A DNA stretch of 64,000 nt from Diprion similis (Eukaryota > Arthropoda > Insecta > Hymenoptera > Diprionidae), in contig NC_060115.1 in the NCBI RefSeq assembly GCF_021155765.1, forward strand, positions 3,534,001-3,598,000, written 5' to 3'. The translations under genes were made by a program, and so were the position numbers. Below are positions 23,993 through 37,251 of this stretch, in pieces (positions within the stretch are counted from its first letter, which is position 1; each line of letters starts with the position of its first letter). Below the pieces are notes generated by a model. The model saw only the letters and a program-made list of their open reading frames with translations. It was not told the origin of the DNA and searched no databases.

Positions 23993-25274
23993 GTACACTG
24001 TGTCCAAAATAACAGATCAAGAAATTTATTGTATTTAGATTATCTTTTCTTATAGTTAAATAAAACAGTTGTAATTATACATATTTCTTTCATTTGTAAT
24101 ATTTAGGAAATTTCACCCGACCACCTATCATTATTTATCACAACAATAGTAACAATAATAATAGGAGTAATAATACCGAACAAAAATAATAATCATCAGT
24201 TTCGAAAGACTGCTTTTGGAGTTTTTGGTAAAATTTTACAAATACAACCTCTTTATTGCAATTTTTCTACATTAAAAACTCAATTAGTTTTTACTGCAGA
24301 TCTTAGTATAATCATGATCGTAATTTTTATCTCATGATGCAAATACTTTTCCTGGATTTTCTACTTTGGCTGTAACTTTACCGTTTTTTATGATGGATAT
24401 TGCACTTGAGCAGGTTACAAAGAAATTGATGTAACAGCATAATATACTTCAAAAGTATTTGAGTAGACAAATTCTTGAATGAAATAACTGTTAAATACTC
24501 AGAGTCAAAAGAATTGAAGTTTAAAATTAATTAGAGGTGAATTATAAATCTTTTATTTTGGTAGGATAACTAGTATTAAGTAATGTTATAAAACAGCATC
24601 AAAATATGATTAGTAACTTCTGATAACTAGCATCAACCCTAACCCAACAATTGCCAAGTTTTATATATGCTGTAATAAATTATCTCAATATCAAACAATT
24701 CATTTCATAACTATAACATTTTATGTGCTGTTTAAGCAAATATTCATTACTACAAGTTCCGAATTATTTATAAAACACACCAGTTTTTTCGATGTTTAAT
24801 GCATTTAAAATTACGAAATCCGGATGCCGACTGGAGTGAATAAATTTTGTGTAGTAAATTAATATGATTCGTCAACAGTAAATAATAATTACGAGAATAT
24901 TTATAATATTCTCCTTAGCTGACTAAATTTCATTTGAATGACTGATGATGTATCTCTCGTCAGTGAGGAAAATGGTTTATAGCATGTAAAAAAAACTGCT
25001 ATCAATGTTAATAAATATCTATCTCTAATATAATGATTCAACTAATTCTCAGCGTCTAGTGTAACAAATTGTAACGATATTTCCTATAATCACAAAAATT
25101 TATACATTAAATAAAATAAGCTTTCATTATTATTGCATTGCTATATAATATAATATTAATAATTATATAATTAATAAATTGTATATAATTTGAAAAGTGA
25201 TTGACCTTTTAGGTTAGGATTAGTTACGTTACCATAACTATAATTGAAATAAAATATACAATAATTATATTATG
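23993..25274. other. Convergent intergenic region and 3' UTR of E2F7/8
   Basis: Very AT-rich with no coding frames. It contains the 3' ends of mRpL21 (plus) and the E2F gene (minus). TTTATT at 24551 and 24764 could act as AATAAA for the minus-strand gene. A TAATAATAA-rich stretch lies at 24146-24195. Confidence 0.6.
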
Positions 25275-27916
25275 TTAGCTACGGTTCGTACTAGTCTCAC
25301 TGTTAATTTCATTAGCAAAATTGATTGTCGTCTGATTGCATAAGGGAACTAGTTGCAAGGTGTTACCTACTTGCACTGCCTTAAGTATATCGCCCGGAGC
25401 GACGATGGGAGTCTGAACCTGAGTCAGTATAGCATAGTTTGTGTTAGAAATGGTCGGATTTTCTATAACAACAGGACGCAGCGAAGGCGAGGTAATGCTT
25501 AAATCACTTGGTTTAATAGGAATTAATTTTTTCGGGCCAATCCTTGCAAGATTGACAAATTTTGGACCAAAAGTTTTTGGTTGAATTTTGTACGGTGTGA
25601 ATCTCATTGTTCTTGTATTATCCGATGGAAAATTTTTTACGATAAAATTGTTTGAAGATACGTTTTTTACCGTTATAATATTAGGGTTTCTTACCTTCAA
25701 TTTCAGTGGCTTTGTTTTCACATTATTCATCTTTGACTGCAAACTCGAGTCTATGAATGATAAATGTACAGTAGGTATCTGATTTTGCGAGTTAGGATGG
25801 TTAACGTGTGAGGATGAATTGAAACTTGGTACTTCAATACTATTAGATGCATTGAATGCAGCTATGTCGACTAGATTTACATTACTGGCAGTCATGATTG
25901 TTTTATGACCTGTTGCACTGTTGATTCGAGTGTCAATGCCATTCGAAGAAGATACGTCAGACGCTTCGTTAATTGCGTTGGCAGCTGAATTTTCAACCCC
26001 ACTACTTTCGGGTGAACGAAGACCTTCAAAAATGTTGTTTAACTCTCCAGATACTTGTGTAGCCGTTACACAAGATTCCGAATTATGCCTTGGAAATAAT
26101 TTGACACAAACTTTAGATTTTGCAGGTTGCTCACTTGACTTTAACCTTTCAAGCTCCATCTCAGCAACTTGTAGGATTGAGTCATCTAGGCGTTCCAAAG
26201 GGCGATCGATGTCCAGACAAGGGGAGCTCATAGTACGGCCAAATTTCTCATCTTGAATAAGAAATATTTGTCGAATTCCAATTGCTTCCTCACATTGGAT
26301 TATTTTCATTACTTTTATGTAGTCTGTAAATAGTTTAATAGTTTTTGTACCTGTTCCAAAGAGTTTTCTCTTCCTAGGCTCTCTACGTTGGTTGATAGGA
26401 GTCGTTGAGCCAATAAGTAACCTGTTACGGCAGGGAGATGGTTTCGTAGAAGACGATTGTTGAAAAACACTGGTTCCTAAACTTCTATTGGGTGTAGCCA
26501 TCCCTATGAGCGAATGTCTAGTCCCTTCTCTGACAGGTGTTTCTAAAACAATATTGGCAGGGTTGTAGAAATCTTTTATATTTCAAAGTTTCTGCATTTT
26601 TTTGAGTTTCTACGTGTCCTGAATTCTTGCTCAGAATAGGTGAGAGAATATTCAAGAATATGTGAACATATGCATTTCATTTTTAGATTTAAGTGATTAA
26701 AGTTTAACCACTTTCTTATAATTTGAATAACAAATTTATATTGAAATTATAATTTCGCTAACTTCAGTTACTGCATCCTTACCTGCATCAAAGTCTATGT
26801 AGTCTACATCTGGGCCTGTGTATTGAAAAACAGGTTTTCTTATGGAACTATCAGACATGCTGACCTTTCTTATTAATCCAATTGCCGACAAAACATTAGC
26901 AATATCGTAGAGTCTTCTCACTTTTGTTTTGAAGCGAGATCTTATACTGGTATCAGTGGTTTCGTTGGATTGTTCAATGTCTGTTATGAGAACTTTTGCA
27001 GCCATATCTAAATTTATAATTCCATTCTGAAAAATAATTCATTGTTATGACTCTTACGGCTATCAACCAATCGGTTCAGATTCATATTTACTCTCCAAAT
27101 AATTTGATTCTCACAATCACAGAGCGAAAGGAAAACTCATACCTTTAACGAAACCAGAAAGAGCATAATAAACTTTTGGCACATGACTCCAAGGCTCTTA
27201 TCCTCTTTCGTGTTGGTCTCAATAAAACTATTATTGTCTCCATTGGTGGGCTGCGAAACTACTGTGTTCAAGAAGGGTGATTCGTTGTTGAAATTAGCGG
27301 TGTATGCTCTATTAATTTTTTGTATTTCTTGAATTTGTTCTCTCAAGCCAAGTTTAACTGCCAGGGATTTGAGTTTAGCCAAAGTGCCAGGTAGGTAGCT
27401 GTGCCCGTGCCATAAGTAGCGGTTTTTCCCCGCTTTGGAAGCCATCTCCAAGCTCTCCAGTACGTTTATTATATCGTATATCCTTCGTTTTTCAGTACCC
27501 AGTGCTTTTGCTGTTGTATCCAGCGAAATTTCTTGTGGGATGTTACCGGCCATTGTCAGTGGATACAAGCTCAAGAATCTGTGGATAAGATTGATAGAAG
27601 ATAAAATTTCATTCAACTGACATATGAAACGACAGTGTTGACTCATTTTCCAGCGTTTTCAAGCTCACTTGTTACATAACAAGCCGAGGGACTTTTCTTT
27701 CCTCGGTAATAACTTGAGCGGATCTGTGTCCCCGTCTCTCGAGACTGTCCATGTTCTTTTAACAATTTTAGACTCATTGTGAGGGGCGCTTTTTAGACTG
27801 GAAGCGAGAGTTGTGAGTAGCCGCAGGTTGGCCGTGGGTGAGACCGGCTCCGACTTGACATTGCTCAGTTCGCGGAGGACCCTGCGATCAGGAGAGTCTT
27901 TGGTACTCGTGTCCAT
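25275..27916 (-). CDS. E2F8: Atypical E2F transcription repressor, E2F7/E2F8 type
   Basis: Exons 27669-27916, 27143-27578, 26783-27026 and 25275-26542 with consistent phases give 731 residues. Atypical E2Fs bind E2F sites without a DP partner because they carry two DNA-binding domains. They repress S-phase genes and promote endocycling. Domain 1 (~73-145) has KSLGLLCNKFLSLYP, the recognition motif KRRIYDIINVLE and KNRYLWHG. Domain 2 (~208-305) has KSLGVMCQKF, INLDMAAKVLI, VRRLYDIANVLSAIGLI and FQYTGPDV. No coiled-coil/marked box of typical E2Fs follows. The long last exon begins ETPVREGTRHSL, a block also seen in vertebrate E2F7/8. It then becomes Ser/Asn-rich with a helix EMELERLKSS and no clear domain. 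E2F7 and E2F8 cannot be told apart, as invertebrates usually have one. A large antisense frame over the last exon is a shadow. Confidence 0.93.
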
Positions 27917-28560
27917 CCCTGAAAAGTGTACGATAGCTTATGACTTAAGGTAGTTGCAGGTATTGTTTGATTGATCAATAGAGTGACACGGGGCAGATTG
28001 GAGATAACCTTAAATCTGATTCCGGCGAGTTACGGCTTTTTTCGACATTACTGTTTTTTGTTTTTTTTCGATATGATTTAATGCTGCTAATTTCTTTGCC
28101 GCGTAGCCAAAGGCATTACATGGAACAGCTCATTTCGAGCTGTCGGTAATACTACAACGAGGGATTACCTTGATTTTTGATCAAATATTAACGTGTAAAA
28201 ACCATGCCGTCGCCGTCACGCGTGTTAAACTCGTTTTTACTAGTCGGCACGTATCGCTCTTGCTGCCTGCTTGAGTGTTGACCGATTCTTACTTCTCTGT
28301 CCGATTCCACGTTCCGCGTTTTTGGCGCCAGTCACCCGGCGCCAGATATTTCGCGGTATTTGAACGTCGATAGATCGGAACGCCCTGTCAAATCGATCTT
28401 CATTGTTCTCCAGCTGATTCGTAACCGATTTTTGGTCAATGTACTGTGAATACAATCTAGTTAATTATCATCTGCTTTCCTAACCACATTTTTTTATCCG
28501 CCTTGTTTTTCGTCACGTACAAGCCTGCACGTGAGATGAGATGTCTACCGTTAGGCGTTG
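27917..28560 (-). promoter_or_regulatory. 5' UTR and promoter region of E2F7/8
   Basis: Upstream of the E2F7/8 ATG, rising in CpG content at 28190-28400 around the E2F-like sites. The exact transcription start is not visible. A frame at 28240-28455 shows no family resemblance. Confidence 0.45.
28319..28356 (-). promoter_or_regulatory. E2F-site cluster upstream of the E2F7/8 gene
   Basis: TTTGGCGCCA (28321-28330) matches the E2F consensus TTTSSCGC. A second GGCGCC core lies at 28339-28344, and TTTCGCGG (28349-28356) is a near match. All fall about 400-440 bp upstream of the E2F7/8 start codon. Vertebrate E2F7/8 genes are themselves E2F targets, so feedback control is plausible here. Function is inferred. 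Confidence 0.5.
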
Positions 28561-29615
28561 AGCCCTCTAGCAACGATGATGTTACCAGAGAGAGCGGGTC
28601 TGGGGAGATTTACTTAGGATTCACTGTCACGAATACTGCATAACAGGTAAAACAAATTTATATATCAGTTTTGTTTACTTGAGAGCCGCTTTACGGAGTC
28701 ATATTAAAAGGGTTTCATATTCAAACGACTCACTCTTGCAAATCGTTCTATAAACATTGCGTACGCTTGGCGTAAGCAGGCACCGTCATTGACAGACAAG
28801 TTGCCTGCGATTAAGTATGAAATACAGAAATTTATCCTACAGATTTCTAAATAAATAACGAGACTGATTAAAATTCAACGTAGATGAAAAATAGTAGTTT
28901 CAGGGAGATGAAGTAAAAAAATTTTCCACCGCATCCTCGCTTATTTCCCCATTCGTTGCTGGGATTGAGCAATTTTTAAAAATTATTTTGGACTATCTTA
29001 TCCAGATTTCATCGGAATGTTGCATTTTATCATTTCGAACAAGATTTTATAATTTTTTCATGAAGGTGACTAACAAGAGTGTATAGATACTGTGTATTCC
29101 GAAGATAAGATACAAGAAAACTTTATAGGCATTTTGGAATGAAAAACACGTGGCTCACTAACTGCAAAATAAAAAGGAGCGGGATATTTTCGTGTATAGA
29201 AAATCATATCCCGTGGAAATACAAACATACATACACACAATACAAACACTTGTTCGGGTTTAGATTGTTTCCCATTCTACCAAATTTATGCCATTATGTG
29301 CCCTGAATACGAGTTCCGAATTCCTAGTGCGGATTTTATATAGGTATACGTGGATATGCATTTTGTATTTGCTTTTGCAGAATACACAAAGACGTCGCTT
29401 GGAGCAGAAGAGACAAACCTCTAATACTGATATTGTTTGGTATACCGAGAGGTTCTCAGGAAAGGACTTAATCGTAGCTCGCGCGATTCAATTTGAATAA
29501 TTTTCTTTGGCTAGCATTCAGTTTCCCATCCTGAAGTAAACCTTCGTTGATAAGAACAAATTCCCTAGAATCTCGACCGCTTGACAACTGACAGTCAACA
29601 ACAACCTTTCACCTA
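28561..29615. other. Spacer without recognised features
   Basis: No gene, repeat or strong regulatory signal was recognised on either strand. Confidence 0.4.
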
Positions 29616-29766
29616 TTAACCTTTAGAGGACTGGCGTGCGCCATTTGGCATAAGGTCATTGATTTACCAACATTTGACTTTAATTTGATCCAATATTCTA
29701 GCCTTTCGATCACTTTCCTTCAGAAAAAAAGATTTTCCCAAATTCCCCAGACACCGGTCCTCTAAC
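29616..29766. mobile_element. Short MITE with TTAGAGGAC ends
   Basis: The left end TTAGAGGACTGGCGTG (29623-29638) and the inverse of the right end, TTAGAGGACCGGTGTC, are 13/16 identical. TTAA lies just outside on the left (29616-29619), but a matching right TTAA is not intact. About 150 bp, non-coding, possibly piggyBac-like. Confidence 0.5.
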
Positions 29767-32700
29767 AATCGAGAATCGCCGGGTCACGGCGCCGCCATGC
29801 TATAGTAACATTTTTACGAAGTTGGCTACTCCGATAACAAGCGATCTTCAATTGTCGAGCGAGTCCCGCCAAGAGAACCTCTCGGTATGTTTGTTAGATA
29901 TGTAATTTTCGGATCGACAGACTCAATCACACAAAAGGCAATTCCGTTAATCGTTACCTGGCGTTTAATCTACACAATCTCCATTTCTGAGTGAATGCAT
30001 GATGCCTAGACGTCTAGCTGCCAGAAAGTACATCGTTCGCTTGATACGGCTGCAGCGTCTGACGATGAATAGATCCATCGGGATCGTTTTAGGTCACGTC
30101 CGAGTTTCCGAATGTCAGTAATTTTGCTTCATCGAGCGAAATCAGGTACATACATACATATACTGGAAAGGTAGGTATTATTTTTATATCCGTTCAGTTC
30201 TCGTTAACGAGACATTGATACATCGTTTCTCTTCGCCCGTTCGGCTCGAGTTGAAACTACCAACTTTTCGAGAAGCCCGGGTTCAACAGAGCGTATATAT
30301 GCGGGGCTCGAATTTTCGTAATTTGACGTTAGTATGTGCGGACGGTCGCGTACGTGGGCGAGCGTCGCGACGCCCTTCGACGTCGAAATGTTCTCTCGCT
30401 TGAAAAAGTAAAAAGAAAGAAAGGGTGTCGAGAGAGTGAGAGAAAAATGAGCGTTCGGGCGTAAAGAGTGAAAAGTATAACAACACCTATATCATCATTT
30501 TTTAAGTATCTGGCTTAAGGCAAGAGGTTTGAATAAAGTTTTATTCGAACTTTAAACATTGTTTATAGTTTACGGCTTTTTTTCTTAATTTCACGTCTTC
30601 TCGTTAACACGATTTCCAAATTATCCTCGTTACTTTTTCTCATTTCTCAATTTGACGCGGTAAGAAGAAGAAGAAGCAACGAAAGATTGAGGCGATCGTA
30701 TCAATTGGAAAATAAAATGTCAATTTATATATTGACATTGATAAATTTCTTCCCAGCTTGCCAAATGAGACGTGCTTCACGATTGTGTGACCTAAATACT
30801 CGCGTTTCTCTCGCAATTTGCGATTCACGATCCAGCCTTACCAGGCTCCGGTAATTACGTGCTTTCGCATCCCACTTACTTCCAAGTGAACGCGGCAGTA
30901 TCTGCTTCGTCTGCAATTACTTAAACGTATTGGAAGACCACCCTCCTAACGTACCTATCCGTTTGGTAAACCCTGTCTCAAGTGGTATTAGTTTCTCTGG
31001 CTAATCTTGAAAACGCGAATAATTCGATACTCGAATTTGTATTCTAAAATCAAGTAGTATAAATTTGGATTTCACGAGAAAATCGATGATAAAAACGGAC
31101 AACATTTTCTCCGTCAATTCGCTCAGTAACGGAGTAAGAGTTTTTGCTTAATACCGAAAGAATCCTGCAAACACTGCGCGAGGATCCTCTCGACGATAAC
31201 AAAGGTCGACTTCGCGTAACTTTAGCGCAAAGTGAAGACGTTAGAGTAAAATAGGTGCTGCATGAAGCGCACAGAGGTGAAGAGAGTGCTTTAATAAGAG
31301 CACGCGGGGTGTCGTCAGTCGCATCAAGTGAAATATATCCCGGAGGAAAATTCATGGGAAATACGTCTATGACGAGGTGTGCTTTCATAAGCTCGAGCCG
31401 TATCGAATCAGTCCTGGAACCCGGGTTCTAATTATCGTAAATTTTTAATAAACTAAGATTTACGTTCGCCCAGCTGTCGGCCAATGTAGCACGGAAAACA
31501 ATTGTTGAACATGGCGAACAGGACAGGATTGTTAAGGAGTTGGGAGCGCGGAAATGGATCAGGACTCTGCAGTAGGATAGTGGAAACGGAGGGCACGTGC
31601 GCTGTGCGCGACGTAAATTCAGAGTTTGATTAAAAATTTGCACATGGCTTATATACGCGAGGAGCATTTGTCAGCGGAAGAAAACAACGTGATAAAAGCA
31701 CAATCTGTCTCTGCCGCTGTTACTGTTGCCGGGAGTCGTACCTACAAATGTCCCGACTTTAATTTCCCCCCTCTCTTATGGAGGGTTTAAACTAATCGTA
31801 GTCGCGATCTTTCACCGCGTTGGCAAGTCGATGAATTTAATCAGCTTGAGAGAATTTGAATTGAATTTTATACACCTTATTCGAAACAGCATCGTTGGCG
31901 TTGAAGCTAAATTTATTTGAAGCATTTTCTTTCAATACTTTATTGTTAGTTTAAAAGATACCAGCAATTAGCGATTCAATGGTGATCGTTTGAATTTGGT
32001 TTGGATTTTTTGGAATTGTGATTTGACGTAACCGCTAATAACTGAAAGAAATCTGTATTCAATTTTTAAATTGCTATTTAACGCAATCTTGAATAGTTGA
32101 ACTAAGTTGGGAACCGTTTCATTTAATATCTTATCTTAAAGTTAACAAAATAATTGTTTTTAAAAGGTTAACCATAAATTCGACCATGTTTTTGCGTTTT
32201 GTGTAATTAATTCTCAATTTCAATAACCTCCGCACTTGTATCAAGTTTTAAATTCACGAACTCCAAGTGTTTGAAACTGATAAACATAATCCCATTATTC
32301 GAAATACAAAAATAAACCTGTATTGCACTAAAAATTATAGATTTGAAAGACATTCAAAGTATGAAACAAGGTCATTAAAAACGGTTTGAAAAAATTCACA
32401 ACAGCTTTACTTGCTAAACACGATTCCTGTCGAATGTGACGAGAGTGGCTGGTGAATTTCATTTCAAAATGATTCTCGTCCAAACTAAAATCCAAGACAA
32501 GCCATAGCGTCCGAAGTATCCGATCGGGGATTGGAAGGTCCATAAACGTGGGGTATAATGTAGTCTAGGATGGCATTACAGGGGCATAAAAAATCGGGAC
32601 AATATTCCGGGCGCATTACTCGCTCAATAAAGTCTGGAGGCAAGTAAAGGGACGGCGATGGTCACGGTCGGCAGACAATGGTCAAGGAAGGAAGGACTGG

Positions 32701-35700
32701 ACGAGGCACGCACTCCGGTGAAGTTGGCAGCTCGCACCGTTCGTTCGCCGGTCTGGCGTTTGGCCAAAAGCCGTCACCGTTATACGAGGATTAGCCTATA
32801 CGATATGTAATTACACCTCGACTCCCAGCCTCCGAGGAGTCGAGGGGGAAGACGACGCCCGGCGAACCACTGTCCACCTCCAGGACGTCGGCGTCGCGAC
32901 GCTCTTTATCGCCTATCGCGGAAAGCTCGCGTCCGCGCGTGACCTGTCCTCCCCGACCATTAGCGGGATCAGTATAATGGGCAAGTTTGTCGGAGCTGGC
33001 AAGTTCGAAGCCTTTGCGGTCGCTTTGAAGAGATCGGTGGGTCGTAGGTAAGACGGTGTTCGGTAAATGTGATGTGGCTTTAATCGCGGTCCAACTTGAG
33101 CAACGACCGTGGTCAGGCTGGAAACTTTTTTGCTACTTGCCGAAGGTAGTTTTTCTTTTTTTTTAAACTTCTTGCCACTCGTCTGGCGCCGTTTCAAGCG
33201 GGCTAGAATTCACGTTTCAATTTATTTCGTCGGCGGCTTTGACCAACTTGTTGTTTACAGTTCTTACAATTTCTTATATAAGATGCATATGCGGTCGCGC
33301 TATAAGGCTGTTGGCTTTTCTCAAACTTTTGCAAACACCGAGTTTTTAGCAAACAGTCGAGAATCCAGGACCTCGGCTAGTCGGCAAAGCGGTGCTCTGA
33401 ACCAGGGTTTGGTATCGCTTCCATGGACCAGCAGAGGAAAAAAGTTTAAGTAGTTAAATTATGCTTTTGTAAAGTTTTGGCAAGCTTTCTAGGCGCGAAA
33501 AGCATCATGGTTGTTATACGGTATTTTAAAGCTTGCTCGGGAATAACAGCGACGGAATGGTCACCAGATTTGGGAAGAATAAAAAAAGAAGACGTTTGTC
33601 TGAAAAATGTTGTTCACTTCACTGAGTCACAGCCGTTGACACTGAGGTATCGTTATAAACTACAGGATAGATCTTCAACGATAGATATGGAATAGCGGAA
33701 AGTTCGCGATTCCGTCTTACATGTTCTTTCGTAGACTTGCAATGCTGTGCGGTTCGTCCTGGTACATAAACGAGGTATATAAAAGAGGCTAAAATAAATT
33801 GAAATAGAAGCTGAGTCGAAAGACGAACGTACGTATTTCTTCCCCTCGTTGATTTCTTTCTACGTTGTGCACGCGGTCCGCGAGTCGAGTCTCTGTATTT
33901 CAAACGCTCGAATTGCTCGTTGCAATAACGCTTTGTCCTACTTTTCCCCTCAGCGCTTAGTTTTCGTTTATGTCTTCGCCCTCGCGTCACTGCTGAGCCT
34001 GAACTCAGCAAAAATTAGATCTATCTAGAAAAAAGGATGAACCGTATCTTAGCTCTTTCTCGAGGACGAATTCCCGCGGGTGTAAAGTGACGGCTTAACG
34101 TCACACACCAAATCGACTATTCAACTCATCTGAAAAACCTGATCCAAGTGTCACTGATCATGACCGATCGGGACGCGATGATTCAGGCAACAAGTGACAC
34201 GGCAAAGCGTTATTCGGAGATATTGTAACCGGATATCTCAACCAGCAGAACGTCGAGTTGGCACTGATGGTATTAGTGGAACCGGATGGTGGATGTGAAG
34301 CCACTCTGATTTCGCGTCCCTGCACCCTCTCGAGATTGCATCGTATCATCTGGCGGAGTAGGTACGTCCAGACGTTATATTATCCACATCACTCGACGTC
34401 CGATGCTGTAATAACGAAGGACGAAGGACGACGAAGAGCCTGAAGAGCTTGCTGCTAAGGCGGAATTCAAGCTCTACCAGATTTTGTTTTACTCTCATTG
34501 AGAACCTCGTCAATTATTTCTGTAACAAGCAATTGTTGATCCTGTGATATTTGGTTTTTGGTAATCCTCCGGGTAACTTCTGCGCGAGAATTGAACCGCC
34601 ATGCAAGCGTATATGAAACTACACGCGGCCAGTTTATAACCCTCAGCGACCGAGATGACTGCAATTACAATAGCTGTCACCAATGATTTACGAGTGATGG
34701 GTGTAGCATCGCGCTCACGGTATTACACGTTTCTCGTTATCATTGTTGTTATATAGGTATACATGCGTCAATCGACTCAAGACTCAACCCTCGATTCAAG
34801 GACGCGAAATTGTCCGGCATTATATGGTCGAATATTAGGCAAGCCTTTATCGAACTTAGTTCGGTTTGCCTTTCAGTAATTTTGGTAAATTGGCCAGAAC
34901 TAACCGCGTTTTTACATCGTTTTCTTTCGTTCTTTACAGCCGTTGAAGAAAGTAGACAAAAGGCAATTCAGTCATTCATCTGGAACCGCTTACCGCAGAC
35001 ACGCTTTGGGTGTTTGCACAGTTGAACCGCGTATCTATAGCATGATGTGTAATGGGAGTGGAAAGAGGCTTTAATAACCGGAAGTATAAGGTGCAAGGAG
35101 CGGTACGTGATGATATGGAAATACGATGATGAACGTTGGTCAACCTGGTGAGTAATAACAACATTACTTTGGTACTTCGGTACTTAAATTACGTCATGTG
35201 GTGTAATCGCTGATTTTGTGAAAACATCGAGGGCATGTATAACGACAGCAACAGCAACAGCAAAAAATCGTGGAAATATCGAATGATGTCGTCACTTTAA
35301 TCTCGTTCAACGGATGCCCACAAATACTCAACCTTTCAGGTCTGTCAAAGGTTGGAAATTTCGGGTTACAGCAAGTTCGGTTTTAATCCCTGCCGCAGAT
35401 AAATTGAGAGAGATGAGCAGCCTCCCTACTACACCCCTTGGGGGTGAGTCAGGGCCGCCATTGTCCCTCGTTATCTCGTTCGGCAACCCATTATTATCCT
35501 TGTCCCGTTTTCTGTGGCTCATGTACGTACGTTACGTGAACTCCACAATTTTTACCACTGTACAGTAAAAACGGAGAAAAAAAGAACTCCGGTTTTCCTG
35601 ACTCGAACGATTTTCGTTATACGCGAACGCCAGCCGGCGAAATGCATTCGGGTTGTTAAAACAGCTGCACGATGCTTTTGCGGATGCATTGTAACGGTGA

Positions 35701-35833
35701 ACCAATTGTGGTTCTTTACAACGTTATTTTTACGGGGAAATTACACTTTGAGATATGACAGTGGGTGAATTGGTAACTTTCGTGCCCAATTATCTCAATG
35801 CTAACGAGTTTCTCGTGTTTTATACACTATATA
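29767..35833. other. Gene-empty region, CpG-richer
   Basis: No frame resembles a known protein. A GC-rich part at 32640-33030 contains several CpG-dense blocks and a minus-strand frame (32913-33197) that is Lys-rich at its start and unrecognised. The (GAA)n-like run near 30665 is low complexity. It may be intron or intergenic DNA. Confidence 0.4.
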
Positions 35834-36445
35834 TTAGGGTGGCGCAAAAGGACCGACTTTTTTTTTTTCGAGTCTTGTGTGACAAAATGTTAGTTTTTGA
35901 TGTTTTAAAAGCCCACTCCAATGGACAGTTCAAAAAAAAATTTTTAAGATGTCGCTCCACATTTTTTAAAACCTCAGGAATCGTCGAAAATCGATTTTTT
36001 TTTAAATTTTTCCTCGTTACGGTATAATTTTATAGACAAAAAAAAAAAAAGTTTCCGAAAGTTTCAGTTCAGAATTTGAATTTTGAAAGGTCACTCATAA
36101 TTTTTTTTAAATTTTTTCGTGTATTTCTTTAGATCTTTTCGAGCGACCTTTTAATATTCATATTAAAATTTCATAAATTTTTTTTCGTTAATCCAGTAAG
36201 AAAGAATCGATAACAATACACCACGACATGAATTAAAAATCGAACAAAATACTGAAAAAATAATTTTTTTAATTCAATTTTTTGACGATTTTTGACATTT
36301 CAAAAAATTTGGAGCGACCTTTTAAAATTTTTTTTTCGAGCTGTCCTTTGGAGTGGGTTCTTAAAACATCAAAAACTAACATTTTGTCACACGAGACTCA
36401 AAAAAAAAAAAAAAAAAATTAGTCAGTTTTTTTGCGCCACCCTAA
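35834..36445 (+). mobile_element. 612-bp foldback MITE, copy 1
   Basis: It starts TTAGGGTGGCGCAAAA and ends with the inverse TTTTGCGCCACCCTAA. The inverted arms extend at least 100 bp each side, e.g. GACAAAATGTTAGTTTTTGA on the left against TCAAAAACTAACATTTTGTC on the right. The flanks are TA repeats, suiting insertion at TA. No coding capacity. The interior also has partly inverted segments (TTTGGAGCGACC-type motifs). Copy 2 at 46234-46845 is the same length in opposite orientation. Confidence 0.88.
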
Positions 36446-36608
36446 TATATATATATTTACATTATAAATAGGAATATTATATCTACAGCACGATTCGACG
36501 TGAGATAAAGTAATTCTTAAAATTGGATTCCTGCAGTTTGTTTTTACACGCATTACGATTATTATAGGGATAACAACAGACGTCGATGATGGCTGCGGGG
36601 AGGCTGTA

Positions 36609-36632
36609 GATATATATATATATATATATATA
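36609..36632. repeat. (TA)n microsatellite
   Basis: Perfect TA dinucleotide run. Confidence 0.9.
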
Positions 36633-37037
36633 GTCCGCTCGCACATTGATAATCCGGGAGACAGACGGACGGGTATTTTAGCGCATCGATAAGCGGATTT
36701 AAGTGCAAATGAGGAGGAGCCTGACAATGCGTCACGAACTTCCATAGAAATCTACGGGGGCATCATTATATAGGTTTTGTGCTTGCGGATCGATATTCGT
36801 TAATAATTCCTTGCCATATGTACATCCATGTATGTACGAGTACATACAATATATGTGTATTAGTATCGTATATATACAGGCCTACCACACCTGTAAAGTT
36901 CATTAACACGGATACGATGAAAATCCGGATATTGAAAATCATATTTACATCTTGGCCTGCGTTTATAGAGATCATCTGTTCGTTTCGTGAGTCAAAATTA
37001 AAGAACATTGTGTAAAAATAATTTTATTCACCCAGGC

Positions 37038-37251
37038 CAGTGGTTTTTAAACTGTGTTGGGACCCCTATGGGGATCGCCAAGTCTTACTGAAGGGTGTCG
37101 CGGTCGCAAGCCTCAACAGTCTCACAGAAAGAAAGTTAAATACGTCGTTTTTTAAATTATTGAGACAGTTTTATTACAGACATATTGGGAGGTCACGGGA
37201 TTTCTTTTACTTCTAAAGGAGTCGCGAATTTAACTAGATTGAAAAACACTG
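37038..37251. mobile_element. hAT-like MITE (CAGTGGTTTTTAAACTGTG ends)
   Basis: It begins CAGTGGTTTTTAAACTGTG and ends GATTGAAAAACACTG, an imperfect inverse. The 214-bp interior has GGGGATCGCCAAG and GAGTCGCGAATTTA, reminiscent of non-autonomous hAT repeats. The flanks ACCCAGGC and ATCCAGGA may be a decayed 8-bp target duplication. Confidence 0.6.

Noticed and set aside
25588..26256. Plus-strand frames opposite the E2F last exon
   Set aside because: Shadows of the E2F7/8 coding sequence.
32913..33197. 94-codon minus-strand frame with a Lys-rich start
   Set aside because: Unrecognised; GC-rich surroundings give open frames by chance and no splice partner was found.
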